From contig NZ_SIJC01000009.1 of assembly GCF_010078385.1 (NCBI RefSeq), positions 62,001-126,000 of the forward strand: a stretch of DNA of 64,000 nucleotides. Reading direction: 5' to 3'. Shown here piece by piece: positions 35,804-45,211 of this stretch. The DNA comes from Chengkuizengella sediminis (GTDB lineage: Bacteria; Bacillota; Bacilli; Paenibacillales; KCTC-33759). Within the stretch, counting starts at the first letter, position 1. Every line of letters begins with the position of its first letter. A program made the position numbers and the translations under genes. The notes below the pieces were generated by a model. The model was given only the letters and a program-made list of their open reading frames with translations, was not told where the DNA came from and did not search any database.

Positions 35804-37450
35804 ATGAAATGGAAAAGAGTGATCATTACGATTATAGCATTGACTTTAGTAGTAGGATGTTCTAATGAAGATTCTACAGAAGGTCAGCCAACAGATATGC
35901 CTAAAGCAGATGTTATGACAAGTGGCGCTCCAAGAGGCGCAGGTCAAGGTGCAGGTGGCATGGTCGGTATGAGCATGGTTGGTTCAGGTCAGAGGTCACC
36001 AGGAGGAATGGGGCAGAGAACTCCTCAATTTGTTACAGTTGAACTTGAAAATATTGAAAAAGGTAATTTAGAAGTGACTCAACGTTTATTAGGTACCGTT
36101 ATTCAATCATCTGAAGTTGAAGTTATCCCAGATATTAATGGAGAAATCATAAATTTATTAGTAAATAAAGGTGAAGTAGTTGAAAAAGGTCAGATCATAG
36201 TCGAGTTTGATTCTTCAAGTTTTGAAGATAGCTTGTTGCAGGAACAAAACAATTTAGCAAGTGCAAATCAACAGCTTGAAAATGCATTGATTTCTTATGA
36301 ACAAGCAGAACAAAAATTAGAGGATGCAAAATCAGGAACGATCAATGAGCTGGATTCGTCAAATCTCAATTCTACTTGGGAAGATGCACAGGAAAATGTG
36401 GCAAGTATGCAGCGTTTATATGAAGAAGGTGCTGTTTCATTACAGGATTTAGAAAATGCGAAGGATCAAGAAGCACAAGCGAAATTGGCTTACGATAAAG
36501 ATTCATTAAACAATGAAAATGATGTTGAATCAGCAGAGATTTCTTTGCAGCAAGCACATAATTCTGTGGACTCAGCAAAAATTTCTGTTTCTCAAGCACA
36601 ATTGAAGTTAGATCAAGCATCAGAAAACTTTAATGATACAGTCATTTATGCCCCTAGTACAGGAGAAATCACAGTATTGAATGTAAACATAGGTGATCAA
36701 GTTTCAACTCAAGCTTCTCTTATGACAATTACAGATGTAGCCGATATGATGATCATAACGAAAGTTACAGCGGAGCAGAAGGCTTTATTACCCGTTGGTA
36801 AAGAAGTAGAGGTGACTACAACATCGCAAGATGAACCAGTAAAAGCAACGATTACATATATATCTTCAGTTAGAAGTTCTGATGGTTTTTTTGATGTGGA
36901 ATTACATTTAGATGAGGAAACTGAAAATAATATTCAAAATGGTGATATTGCTCAAATTATATTATCAACCATATTGGTAGAAAACGAATATCTTGTACCA
37001 ACTAATGCAGTTTTTCTAAAAGAGGATAGCAACTATATTTTCGTAGTAGATATGAATTCTGATATGAAAATTGCGATGAAACGAGAGGTCGAAATTTTAA
37101 ATTTACAATCGGATTACACGGCGATACAAGTAGAACTTGCAGCAGGAGAGCAATTGATTGTAGATGGGCAAACGTTAGTTTTTGATGGCATTCCTGTTTT
37201 ATTACCTGGGGAAGAACCACCCCAAGGCATGTCCCCTAATCCTGATGGTATTGGTGAGCTAACTAGACCAGAAGGTATGAATCCAAATGCTGGCGGTGAT
37301 GGTCAGCGAACTCCACCTGAAGGTAGAACACGACCTGAAGGTATGGATCCAAAAGATATGAAAAACGGTCAAAGAATCCCACCAGAATTACCGGAAAGTA
37401 GCGACAACGCTGATTCAGAGAATGAAAGTTCCGATGTCGGAGGTAATTAA
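35804..37450 (+). CDS. second RND efflux adaptor lipoprotein with long linkers
   Basis: About 548 residues with lipobox VVGCS. The mature N-terminus has a Gly/Met/Gln-rich linker of about 50 residues (GAGGMVGMSMVGSGQ). The lipoyl, alpha-hairpin and beta-barrel domains are homologous to the first adaptor (EVIPDINGEIINLLVNKGEVVEKGQ, then VIYAPSTGEITVLNVNIGD). A Pro/Gly/Met-rich C-terminal tail of about 90 residues repeats PEGM-type units. The linkers may span the wall. ATG 35804 or TTG 35798 can start; AAGGAGGGG lies upstream of both. The pump gene follows after two bases. Confidence 0.88.
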   Translation: MKWKRVIITIIALTLVVGCSNEDSTEGQPTDMPKADVMTSGAPRGAGQGAGGMVGMSMVGSGQRSPGGMGQRTPQFVTVELENIEKGNLEVTQRLLGTVIQSSEVEVIPDINGEIINLLVNKGEVVEKGQIIVEFDSSSFEDSLLQEQNNLASANQQLENALISYEQAEQKLEDAKSGTINELDSSNLNSTWEDAQENVASMQRLYEEGAVSLQDLENAKDQEAQAKLAYDKDSLNNENDVESAEISLQQAHNSVDSAKISVSQAQLKLDQASENFNDTVIYAPSTGEITVLNVNIGDQVSTQASLMTITDVADMMIITKVTAEQKALLPVGKEVEVTTTSQDEPVKATITYISSVRSSDGFFDVELHLDEETENNIQNGDIAQIILSTILVENEYLVPTNAVFLKEDSNYIFVVDMNSDMKIAMKREVEILNLQSDYTAIQVELAAGEQLIVDGQTLVFDGIPVLLPGEEPPQGMSPNPDGIGELTRPEGMNPNAGGDGQRTPPEGRTRPEGMDPKDMKNGQRIPPELPESSDNADSENESSDVGGN

Positions 37451-37452
37451 CA

Positions 37453-40400
37453 ATGAACCTTTTAAATACATCTGTTAAAAGACCTGTCAGCGTCATAATG
37501 ATTGTGATTTGTGTATTAATTATGGGACTGGTTTCTATTCGGGATATCCCAGTTGATTTGTACCCGGAAATGGAAATACCAATGTTAAGCGTAAATGTTA
37601 ATTATACTGGTGTTGCCCCACAGGAAATGCGGTCATTAGTCACAGAGCCTTTAGAAAATCAAATCGCATCTTTGTCGGGAATTAAAACAATGACTTCGAC
37701 TACAAGTACAGGATCAGCACAAATCAGAATTGAGTATGAATCAGATATAGATCTTGATGAGGCTTATAATGAATTACAAAGTACAGTAGCATCGATTAGA
37801 GGATTACCTGATGAAGCAGGTGATCCAAATGTTAGAAAGTTTGATCCAAATAGTGCGCCAATCATGACCTTAGGTTTGCTAGGAGATGATTTAGTTGAGT
37901 TAGAACAAGAAGCTGATGATATTTTGGTCAACTTTCAAAGAATTGAAGGGGTGGCTTCTGTAGACATCGATGGAGGCCAACAGAAGGAAATTCAAGTAAA
38001 GCTGGATCCTTTACAATTAGAACTATATGGATTATCACCATCAGATGTTAGTAATACCATTCAAAATAAAAATAATGCTGCTTCAGTTGCTACAGTTCCT
38101 CAAGGTGATGTGAATGTTTCCGTACGTGTAGATGGTGAATATGAATCCATTGAAGATATCAATAACACCATTATTCCATTATTAAATGGAAACTCCATTA
38201 AAGTAAAGGATATTGCTGAAGTGGAAGAAGTGTTAAGTGAAAGGTCATCGATAACAAAAGTAAATGGCTCACTAGCAGTATTATTAAGCGTTTCAAAACA
38301 GTCTGATAGCAATACGATCGATATATCTGATTCAGTACAAGAGGAAGTTGAGAAGCTGCAGCAAGAGATAGGTGAAGCGGTTGAATTGATTGTTGTATCT
38401 GATGAATCAGATTTCATAAGAACATCTATAAATAGTGTCTTGGTTAGTTTAATAGCAGGAGCATTTTTTGCAGTGTTGGTATTGCTTATTTTTCTGAAAA
38501 GCATCCGCGCAACAGCAGTTATAGCTGTATCCATCCCTATTGCAATCATTACAACCTTTATCTTTGTTCGTTATACGAATCAAACATTTAATATCATTAC
38601 GTTGTCTGGATTAGCATTAGGACTTGGGATGATGGTGGACAGCTCCATCGTTATTTTAGAAAATATCGTAAAATATCGAAAAGAAGGGCTAGGACCTAAG
38701 CAGGCTGCAATCAAAGGAGGAGGAGAATTAATATCTGCAGTCATTGCCTCAACTACAACCACGCTTGTTGTGTTTGTTCCAATGATGTTAATCGACAGTG
38801 GAACTATAACAAATCTATTTTTACCATTAGCTATTATGGTCTCTTTTGCTTTAATAGCAGCACTTATTGTAGCTATGACTTTAGTCCCTATGGTTGCATC
38901 AAAACTTCTGAAATCAAAAAATCATAAGAAACTTCTAAATGAACCTCTTTGGATGAATTTTTTAAGTGATCGATATTCTAAATTATTAAAATGGAGTATT
39001 AAACGGAGATGGATTGTTGCAATTTTTACAATTTTAATAACGGTTAGCAGTATATTTTTCATAGCCAGCTTAAATATGACTACTTTTCCAACCTCTGAAG
39101 AAGATTCCATCAGATTATCTGCTAGCTTTGAAGAGGACACACATATTTCAGTAGTTGAAGAGTACGCGATTCAGGTGGAAGAACTTTTAAAATCATATGA
39201 AAACGAAATAGAACTTCAGGAGCTTAGTGTAAATACTTCTAGAATTACGGTTAATTTAGATCTGACTGATCAGGATGTTAGGTTGATAACAAATGCGGAG
39301 TTGCAAAGTGAAATACAGGAAAAAATGAAACAAATTCCAGGAGCTAGTGAATCCTCTGCTCAACGATCCAGGCGCGGAGTTTCTACTTCAACTGGTGATA
39401 TTAACATTACATTATCCGGTTCTGATCAAAATGTATTAAATAATTTAGTGGAAGAAGTGGATTTGTTGTTATCATCAAATTTGAGTTTAGAAAATATTGA
39501 AGTTCCAGATTCGAGTGGGGAACCTCAGCTTACCATTACGGTAGATGATGAATTAGCTCAAATGTATGGTTTAAATCAAAATCAAATCATTAATCAAATA
39601 TCTGAAACCTTTAATGAAACAAGTGCAACTCAACTTAGAGAAGGTGGATATGAGTACGATGTTATCATTGAGCTTCCAGATTATCAAACGGAAAGCATTG
39701 CTGCATTGTCATCATTTCAGTTATCAACTCCATCAGGTAATTATGTACCTTTATTATCTGTAGCATCTATAGATACAACGATAGGCCCGACATCTATTAC
39801 AAGGGTAGATCAAAAAAATGAACTTACTGTGACAGCAGATACAGTGGATGGGACAAATTTAGCTGAAGTAACAGCAGAAGTAAAAGAAGTTTTTGAATCG
39901 ATTTCTGTTCCAACAGGTCATGATATTTTAGTAGGTGGTACACAGCAAGAATTCGATGAAACCATCATTCCCTTATTATTAACCGTACTATTAGCAATTT
40001 TCCTTGTATATACGGTGATGGCGGTACAATTTGAATCCTTTATTTATCCGTTTATTATCATGTTTTCATTGCCAACTACCATCGTAGGTGTAATTTTTGG
40101 ATTACTTATTACAGGTACTGATCTTAGTTTCTCTGCTCTTATTGGAGTGATTGTTTTAGCGGGTATCGTAGTAAATAATGCTATTGTATTAGTTGATTAT
40201 ATTAATCAATTAAAGAAAAGTGGAGAAAGTCGTAATCACTCTATAGTGCTAGCGGGTAAAAGTAGGTTGAGACCGATTTTAATGACAACTTTTACAACTG
40301 TACTTGGTATGGTGCCTATGGCTTTAGGGATTGGAGAAGGGACTGAAATGCAACAGCCAATTGGAATTGTTGTTATCTTTGGTTTATTAGTATCCATGTT

Positions 40401-40557
40401 TTTCACTCTCTTATTTGTGCCTGTGATGTACACTATTATTGATGATGCTGGTCAAAAAATAAGGGAGTTATTCCGGATAAACGAAGATGAAGATGAGGAT
40501 GAAGATAATATAGACTCACAGCAACAAATTGGAACTACAACAACGATTACAGGATAA
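37453..40557 (+). CDS. RND (HAE-1/AcrB-type) efflux pump 2
   Basis: 1034 residues, a clear paralogue of pump 1 in every segment (RPVSVIMIVICVLIMGLVSIRDIPVDLYPE, GLALGLGMMVDSSIVILENI, LIGVIVLAGIVVNNAIVLVDYIN). The C-terminus carries a strongly acidic tail (NEDEDEDEDN) not found in pump 1. With its adaptor it forms a two-gene unit without a TolC homologue. It may share the one encoded upstream or work without it. A terminator follows. Confidence 0.94.
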   Translation: MNLLNTSVKRPVSVIMIVICVLIMGLVSIRDIPVDLYPEMEIPMLSVNVNYTGVAPQEMRSLVTEPLENQIASLSGIKTMTSTTSTGSAQIRIEYESDIDLDEAYNELQSTVASIRGLPDEAGDPNVRKFDPNSAPIMTLGLLGDDLVELEQEADDILVNFQRIEGVASVDIDGGQQKEIQVKLDPLQLELYGLSPSDVSNTIQNKNNAASVATVPQGDVNVSVRVDGEYESIEDINNTIIPLLNGNSIKVKDIAEVEEVLSERSSITKVNGSLAVLLSVSKQSDSNTIDISDSVQEEVEKLQQEIGEAVELIVVSDESDFIRTSINSVLVSLIAGAFFAVLVLLIFLKSIRATAVIAVSIPIAIITTFIFVRYTNQTFNIITLSGLALGLGMMVDSSIVILENIVKYRKEGLGPKQAAIKGGGELISAVIASTTTTLVVFVPMMLIDSGTITNLFLPLAIMVSFALIAALIVAMTLVPMVASKLLKSKNHKKLLNEPLWMNFLSDRYSKLLKWSIKRRWIVAIFTILITVSSIFFIASLNMTTFPTSEEDSIRLSASFEEDTHISVVEEYAIQVEELLKSYENEIELQELSVNTSRITVNLDLTDQDVRLITNAELQSEIQEKMKQIPGASESSAQRSRRGVSTSTGDINITLSGSDQNVLNNLVEEVDLLLSSNLSLENIEVPDSSGEPQLTITVDDELAQMYGLNQNQIINQISETFNETSATQLREGGYEYDVIIELPDYQTESIAALSSFQLSTPSGNYVPLLSVASIDTTIGPTSITRVDQKNELTVTADTVDGTNLAEVTAEVKEVFESISVPTGHDILVGGTQQEFDETIIPLLLTVLLAIFLVYTVMAVQFESFIYPFIIMFSLPTTIVGVIFGLLITGTDLSFSALIGVIVLAGIVVNNAIVLVDYINQLKKSGESRNHSIVLAGKSRLRPILMTTFTTVLGMVPMALGIGEGTEMQQPIGIVVIFGLLVSMFFTLLFVPVMYTIIDDAGQKIRELFRINEDEDEDEDNIDSQQQIGTTTTITG

Positions 40558-40575
40558 GGAGCTGCGTTATAAAGA

Positions 40576-40606
40576 AAACCCATCCTATGAAATGGATGGG
40601 TTTTTG
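40576..40606. terminator. bidirectional terminator
   Basis: AAACCCATCC pairs with GGATGGGTTT around TATGAAAT. T-runs are usable on both strands, between pump 2 and the converging MscS gene. Confidence 0.85.
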
Positions 40607-40626
40607 ATGTTTAATTTAGGATGCTA

Positions 40627-41541
40627 TTATAAATCACTAAAACCTTCAGAACCATTTTCATGTCTTTCAATACGTCGAGGATATGAAATTTGAATTCCGT
40701 TTTTGTTTAATTGTTTAAGTAATCCTTTACGAATTTCTTTCGCTGCTGTCCAGTAATGAACATCTTTCACCATACTAATGACAGTATACTTTGCACCTAA
40801 CGCATTATTTTCAACATCTGTAATGCCATATAATTGAGGAGCTTCCATGACTTCTCCTTTATCATCTAACAAAAATAAATGTTTCTGATTCATTGTAAGT
40901 TCGTTAGATACTTCATTGATAGCTTGTTCTATTTCCGACGGATCTATTTCATAAGGTACGGTCACATTAATGATTGCACGCATTCGTTCACGATTATAGT
41001 TTTGACTTGTTCTGATTTCAGAGTTTTGAATAACAACAGAATGCTGTCCCCATGTTCGTATTTTGGTAGCACGAAGTCCTACATCTACGATAGTTCCATT
41101 TATTTCACCGTTATTAATGGAAACATAATCACCAACTGAGAATTGATCTTCAAAAATGATGAAAAATCCTGTGATTAAATCTTTTACTAACGTTTGCGCA
41201 CCAAAACCAACTGCTAAGCCAAGTACACCTGCTCCAGCAATGATAGGAGCGACATCTAGACCCGCATTGCTTAAAATCATTAAAATTGAGATGATGAAAA
41301 TAATATATTTCGTCAAAGAAAGAAGTAAAGATTCTAAAGTATCTTTTTGTTTTTCTTGCATTCTTGAAATATTAATATCAAACACACGAGTAATAATTAT
41401 TTTCCTCATTTTTAAAGCTAACCATGTTAGCCCAATAATAAGTAAAATCATAAGTGATCGTTGAGATAGTTCAATAAGTTGAGGTTCCCAAGTCTCCCAA
41501 GTAAAATACTCTTTAATTGATTGCATACTTACTTCAAACAT
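40627..41541 (-). CDS. small-conductance mechanosensitive channel (MscS family)
   Basis: 304 residues. N-terminal helices lead to the pore helix and the MscS signature (VAPIIAGAGVLGLAVGFGAQTLVKDLITGFFII), then the beta domain (FSVGDYVSINNGEINGTIVDVGLRATKIRTW) and an alpha/beta cytoplasmic cage. It opens under membrane tension and releases solutes on hypo-osmotic shock. This layout resembles YkuT-type proteins. ATG 41541 follows GGAGGAG. It is transcribed alone. Confidence 0.93.
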   Translation of the reverse strand: MFEVSMQSIKEYFTWETWEPQLIELSQRSLMILLIIGLTWLALKMRKIIITRVFDINISRMQEKQKDTLESLLLSLTKYIIFIISILMILSNAGLDVAPIIAGAGVLGLAVGFGAQTLVKDLITGFFIIFEDQFSVGDYVSINNGEINGTIVDVGLRATKIRTWGQHSVVIQNSEIRTSQNYNRERMRAIINVTVPYEIDPSEIEQAINEVSNELTMNQKHLFLLDDKGEVMEAPQLYGITDVENNALGAKYTVISMVKDVHYWTAAKEIRKGLLKQLNKNGIQISYPRRIERHENGSEGFSDL

Positions 41542-41640
41542 TTTTCTCCTCCATAGTAATGTTGTATGATTGCTAGATTCATATATTGTAGCATATCAGT
41601 GAGTATTTCTACAAAAAGAGTATTTGAGTTTAATGAATCA

Positions 41641-41683
41641 AAAACCCCCTTTAAGGAAATGTGAGAACAAATACTTAAAGGGG
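41641..41683 (-). terminator. pepF terminator
   Basis: CCCCTTTAAG (41646) pairs with CTTAAAGGGG (41674) with a T-run on the minus strand. Confidence 0.8.
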
Positions 41684-41710
41684 ATATCATCTGTAATTTA
41701 TATATAAAAT

Positions 41711-43501
41711 TTATTGAGTTAGTTTTTCCATTTCTGAAATCACTTCCTCAAACACACTCATCGCTTGGCGAATCGGTTCTGGAGAGGACATATCCACACC
41801 TGCACGTTTCAAAATGTTGATAGAATAATCGCTTCCCCCACTTTTTAAGAATCCTTTGTATCGATCAACGGCAGGTTGACCTTCATCTAAAATTTGTTTT
41901 GAAAAGCTTGTTGCTGCCGAAAACCCTGTTGCATATTTAAAAACATAAAAGCTGGAATAAAAATGCGGAATACGGGCCCATTCCATTTCAATGTCTTTAT
42001 CTATAGTCATTCCATCACCATGATATTTTACATTTAGTTCATAATAAATTTCACTTAAATCTTGTGGAGTTAGTGATTCACCAGCTTCCGCTTTCTCATG
42101 GATAATTTTTTCAAATTCTGCAAACATCGTTTGTCTGAATACGGTTGTTCTAAATTGATCCGCATAATAAGTGAGTAAATACAATTTTTCTTTTTCGTCT
42201 GTTGTATTTTTTAATAAGTGATCCATAAGTAAAGCTTCATTTAAAGTAGAAGCAACTTCAGCTAAAAAGATCGTATATTGTGCATCACGATATTTTTGGC
42301 TTTCATCTGATAAATACGAATGGATGGCATGACCCATTTCATGCGTTAAAGTAAACATACTGTTTAAGTTGTCTTTATGGTTTAAAAGCACATATGGGTG
42401 AGTGCCGTACGCACCCCAACTGTAGGCCCCACTTCTTTTTCCTTTGTTTTCATAAACGTCAATCCATCCGTTATTAAATCCATCATCCAAAATAGACAAG
42501 TAGTCTTCACCTAATGGTTTTAGACTTTCAGCAACTTTTTTCTTGGCTTCTTCAAAGGTGATTTCCATTCTAAACTCATCCACAAGAGGAGAAAACAAGT
42601 CATACATGTGTAACTCATCTACTTTTAACAACTTTTTACGTAACTCCATGTAACGATGCATCAAAGGTAAGTGTTCATGTATTGTATCAATTAAATTCGT
42701 ATAAACTTCTTTTGGAATGTTATCTCCATACAAAGCCATATCTAAAATAGAGGGATATTTTCTTGTTTTTGCATAGAAGTTATTTTTATTGATATTTGCG
42801 TTTAAAGTTGCACCAATGGTGTTTTTGTGTCGGCTGTAAGTATCGTACATTGCTTTAAATGCATTTTTACGAACTTCTTGATCGTCACTTTCAAGGAATT
42901 GAATGTAATTTCCGTGTGTGAGCTCGACTTCTTCCCCTTTATCATTTTTAATTTTAGGGAATGTCATATCCGCATTGTTTAACATACCAAAAATGTTTTG
43001 AGGTGCCTGAGATAAGCTCCCAACTTGAGCTAATATGGCTTCTTCCGATTGTGAAAGAATATGTGCTTTTTGACGTAACATTTCTTCTAGAGTACGTTTA
43101 TAATCACTTAACTCCGGATCATCAATAAACATTTTTAATTGTTCATCAGTTAAACTTAATATTTCCGGGGTAATAAAGGATAAAGAGCCATTAATTTCTA
43201 CACTTAATTTTTGCGCCTTATCTGATAAGGCTTGGTAGGTTGATTCCGTTGTATCTTCATGGTGTTTCATATTGGAATAAACATAAAGTCTTTCTGTATG
43301 TAATGAGATCTCATCTTCTAATGCAAAGCATTTTTTTATGTTATCAGCATCTGTTAGTTTCCCCTGAAATTTTTTGATTTCTTCTACCTTTTTTTGAACT
43401 TCTTCGTATTCTTGATCCCAAGTTTTTTGATTTTCGAATATATCCTCTAACTTCCATTTGTTTTCCTCTGAAACATCAATTCTTTTTAATACTTCACTCA
43501 T
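41711..43501 (-). CDS. pepF: oligoendopeptidase F
   Basis: 596 residues from ATG 43501, the canonical PepF length. This M3-family zinc peptidase cuts oligopeptides of about 7-17 residues. The catalytic motif is FTLTHEMGHAIHS, with a downstream Glu in IFLAEVASTLNEAL. The PepF N-terminal domain starts ENKWKLEDIFENQKTW. A very good AGGAGGAG site precedes ATG 43501. The frame stays open upstream to GTG 43624 and adds a possible secretion signal, so a second, exported form may exist. It is monocistronic. Confidence 0.93.
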   Translation of the reverse strand: MSEVLKRIDVSEENKWKLEDIFENQKTWDQEYEEVQKKVEEIKKFQGKLTDADNIKKCFALEDEISLHTERLYVYSNMKHHEDTTESTYQALSDKAQKLSVEINGSLSFITPEILSLTDEQLKMFIDDPELSDYKRTLEEMLRQKAHILSQSEEAILAQVGSLSQAPQNIFGMLNNADMTFPKIKNDKGEEVELTHGNYIQFLESDDQEVRKNAFKAMYDTYSRHKNTIGATLNANINKNNFYAKTRKYPSILDMALYGDNIPKEVYTNLIDTIHEHLPLMHRYMELRKKLLKVDELHMYDLFSPLVDEFRMEITFEEAKKKVAESLKPLGEDYLSILDDGFNNGWIDVYENKGKRSGAYSWGAYGTHPYVLLNHKDNLNSMFTLTHEMGHAIHSYLSDESQKYRDAQYTIFLAEVASTLNEALLMDHLLKNTTDEKEKLYLLTYYADQFRTTVFRQTMFAEFEKIIHEKAEAGESLTPQDLSEIYYELNVKYHGDGMTIDKDIEMEWARIPHFYSSFYVFKYATGFSAATSFSKQILDEGQPAVDRYKGFLKSGGSDYSINILKRAGVDMSSPEPIRQAMSVFEEVISEMEKLTQ

Positions 43502-43624
43502 GGGACTCCTCCTATGATCTTTATAAATTTTATTGCTTTTAGCATAATTCATGGATGAAAATAATGGTACTATTGTTAAGATAACAATCATTAGAAAGAA
43601 GGTCAAACGTTTCAATATAATCAC
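43502..43624 (-). other. in-frame N-terminal extension of PepF resembling a signal peptide
   Basis: Upstream of the PepF start the same frame encodes about 40 codons. They start at GTG 43624, or more likely at TTG 43615 behind an AGGGG site. The extension has a basic start, a hydrophobic core (LTFFLMIVILTIVPLF) and an SSMNYAKS end with a possible cleavage site. No stop separates it from PepF. Confidence 0.45.
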
Positions 43625-43703
43625 ACCCCTGTAACCTATATCAGTTCTTTACAAAGTTTTGATTAGTATGACCTTATCAAAATGATATTATGATTTTTCT
43701 AGC

Positions 43704-43868
43704 TCATCCAAAAAATGAAATGACCAATAAAACGAATGAACATATGACCATAAATAAAGCAAAAATCGCTAAATATTTACGAAAAGGTTGGGAGATAGAA
43801 TCTTTTTTAAGAATTAATACCAATGCTAGCGCAAAGGATACGATGATAAAAATGACTGTATTTTCCAT
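43704..43868 (-). CDS. small membrane protein, hypothetical
   Basis: 54 residues with two hydrophobic helices (TVIFIIVSFALALVLILKK and YLAIFALFMVICSFVLLVIS) separated by a short basic loop. ATG 43868 follows AAAGGTGG. I do not recognise a family. It lies upstream of pepF on the same strand, 80-90 bases before the extension, and could be co-transcribed. Confidence 0.6.
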   Translation of the reverse strand: MENTVIFIIVSFALALVLILKKDSISQPFRKYLAIFALFMVICSFVLLVISFFG

Positions 43869-44033
43869 TGATGATACCACCTTTCTTTGAATACACATAG
43901 AATGATCAAAATTAGTAATATTATATCAGAAAACAAACAGAAAAAGACCGAAATGAACTACACCATTATTTCGGAAATAACACAGAAAAATGATGAAATG
44001 GCCTAATAAGTGAATGTTGTTTACTTTTGTGGA

Positions 44034-44066
44034 TATAAAAAAATCTGTCCTTATTCTGGACAGATT
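44034..44066 (-). terminator. terminator of the TerC gene
   Basis: AATCTGTCC pairs with GGACAGATT around TTATTCT, with a T-run on the minus strand. Confidence 0.8.
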
Positions 44067-44106
44067 GTATAATTGATATTTATTTTTACATGTTAATTAT
44101 GTTTAC

Positions 44107-44784
44107 CTATTCAGTTAATCGCCCAATATCCTTATTTTTCATTCTTCCTGCAACAATCACCCCTACAACTATCACAGCAATGAATGCCCATTTGATCCAT
44201 ACATTTTCCTCAAAAAACACTTTAAACCAAGTCTCATCCGTAATCATTTTACCGGCAGTAAAAGCAAGGACACCAGAACCGATATATATAATGACTGGAA
44301 AACGTTCGATGAATTTTAAAATAACAGTGCTTCCCCATACAACAAAAGGAACACTGATCATCAATCCAATAATGACCATTAAAAAACTTCCATGTGAGGC
44401 TCCAGCAATAGCTAAGACATTGTCTAGTCCCATTACGGCATCCGCAATAATGATCGTTTGAATTGCTGACCACAAGCTTGTTCCTGATTTAACATTGTCG
44501 TGTGATTTTTTTTGTGTTAATAATTTATAAGCTATCCAAATTAGTAACAGTCCCCCGATGAGCAGCAATCCAGGGATTTTTAGTAGCCAAACAACTAATA
44601 ATGTGCCTAATGCTCTAATGACGATAGCACCTACAGTTCCCCATATGATGACCTTTTTTTGATATTCTTTAGGGACATTTCTTGCAGCTAGGCCAATGAC
44701 AATAGCGTTATCACCTGCAAGTACTAAATCAATGATGATGATACTTAATAGTACAGTCCAGAAGTCTGGAGTAAAGAGTTCCAT
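44107..44784 (-). CDS. TerC-family membrane protein (YjbE/YkoY-like)
   Basis: 225 residues with about seven helices. The TerC motifs are IIDLVLAGDNAIVIGLAARNVP in the first helices and IIADAVMGLDNVLAIAGAS in the second repeat, both with the acidic metal-site residues. Bacillus relatives export Mn2+ and help metalate secreted enzymes, so a manganese role is likely. ATG 44784 follows AAGGAG. No manganese riboswitch is present upstream. Confidence 0.9.
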   Translation of the reverse strand: MELFTPDFWTVLLSIIIIDLVLAGDNAIVIGLAARNVPKEYQKKVIIWGTVGAIVIRALGTLLVVWLLKIPGLLLIGGLLLIWIAYKLLTQKKSHDNVKSGTSLWSAIQTIIIADAVMGLDNVLAIAGASHGSFLMVIIGLMISVPFVVWGSTVILKFIERFPVIIYIGSGVLAFTAGKMITDETWFKVFFEENVWIKWAFIAVIVVGVIVAGRMKNKDIGRLTE

Positions 44785-44836
44785 GTATAACACTCCTTGA
44801 AACTGATTTCTATTGCTTATTTTAGTTTATCCAAAT

Positions 44837-44876
44837 TAAAAACGATCATCTACCTAAATATATGGTAATGATCGTT
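44837..44876 (-). terminator. terminator of the 77-residue gene
   Basis: AACGATCAT-c-TACC pairs with GGTA-ATGATCGTT, with T5 on the minus strand. Confidence 0.75.
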
Positions 44877-44903
44877 AATGATTATGTATTTCTATTGCTT
44901 CAT

Positions 44904-45137
44904 TTAAATTTCTTTAAATTTTTCAATGATTTCTTTTCTTTCTTCTTCTGAACCTTCAAAATTTTGTGTAGAAAAACGTTTATTCACCCAATCCATTAAA
45001 GCAGGTCTGCTTAAAAAATCGTGCGTATCCTCACCCCATTGATCAGAAATTTCACGTAAAATGATATGTCTGCCATTAACTTCAACATTCATCATGTTCC
45101 ATTTATCTTTTTTATAAATTTCGTGTTTTTTAATCAT
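44904..45137 (-). CDS. hypothetical 77-residue protein
   Basis: A soluble protein with a central GRHIILREISDQWGEDTHDF segment, SRPALMDWVNKRF, and an acidic helical end (GSEEERKEIIEKFKEI). It looks like a conserved small Bacillales protein, but I cannot name the family. ATG 45137 is preceded by GGAGATATACC. It has its own terminator. Confidence 0.7.
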   Translation of the reverse strand: MIKKHEIYKKDKWNMMNVEVNGRHIILREISDQWGEDTHDFLSRPALMDWVNKRFSTQNFEGSEEERKEIIEKFKEI

Positions 45138-45211
45138 AGGTATATCTCCATTCTAATAAGCTTGAGCATTATTATATCACGATTGTTTTTTAAATGCATA
45201 TGTTGGAGGAT

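Noticed and set aside
38100-38549. 149-codon minus-strand frame inside pump 2
   Set aside because: It is antisense to the conserved RND porter and TM2-3 region and has no start signal.
43690-43890. 66-codon plus-strand frame
   Set aside because: It is the shadow of the small two-helix membrane gene on the minus strand, which has a good ribosome site.
44842-44876. Possible manganese riboswitch upstream of the TerC-type gene
   Set aside because: The sequence is a simple terminator of the neighbouring 77-residue gene, and the leader is too short for a yybP-ykoY element.
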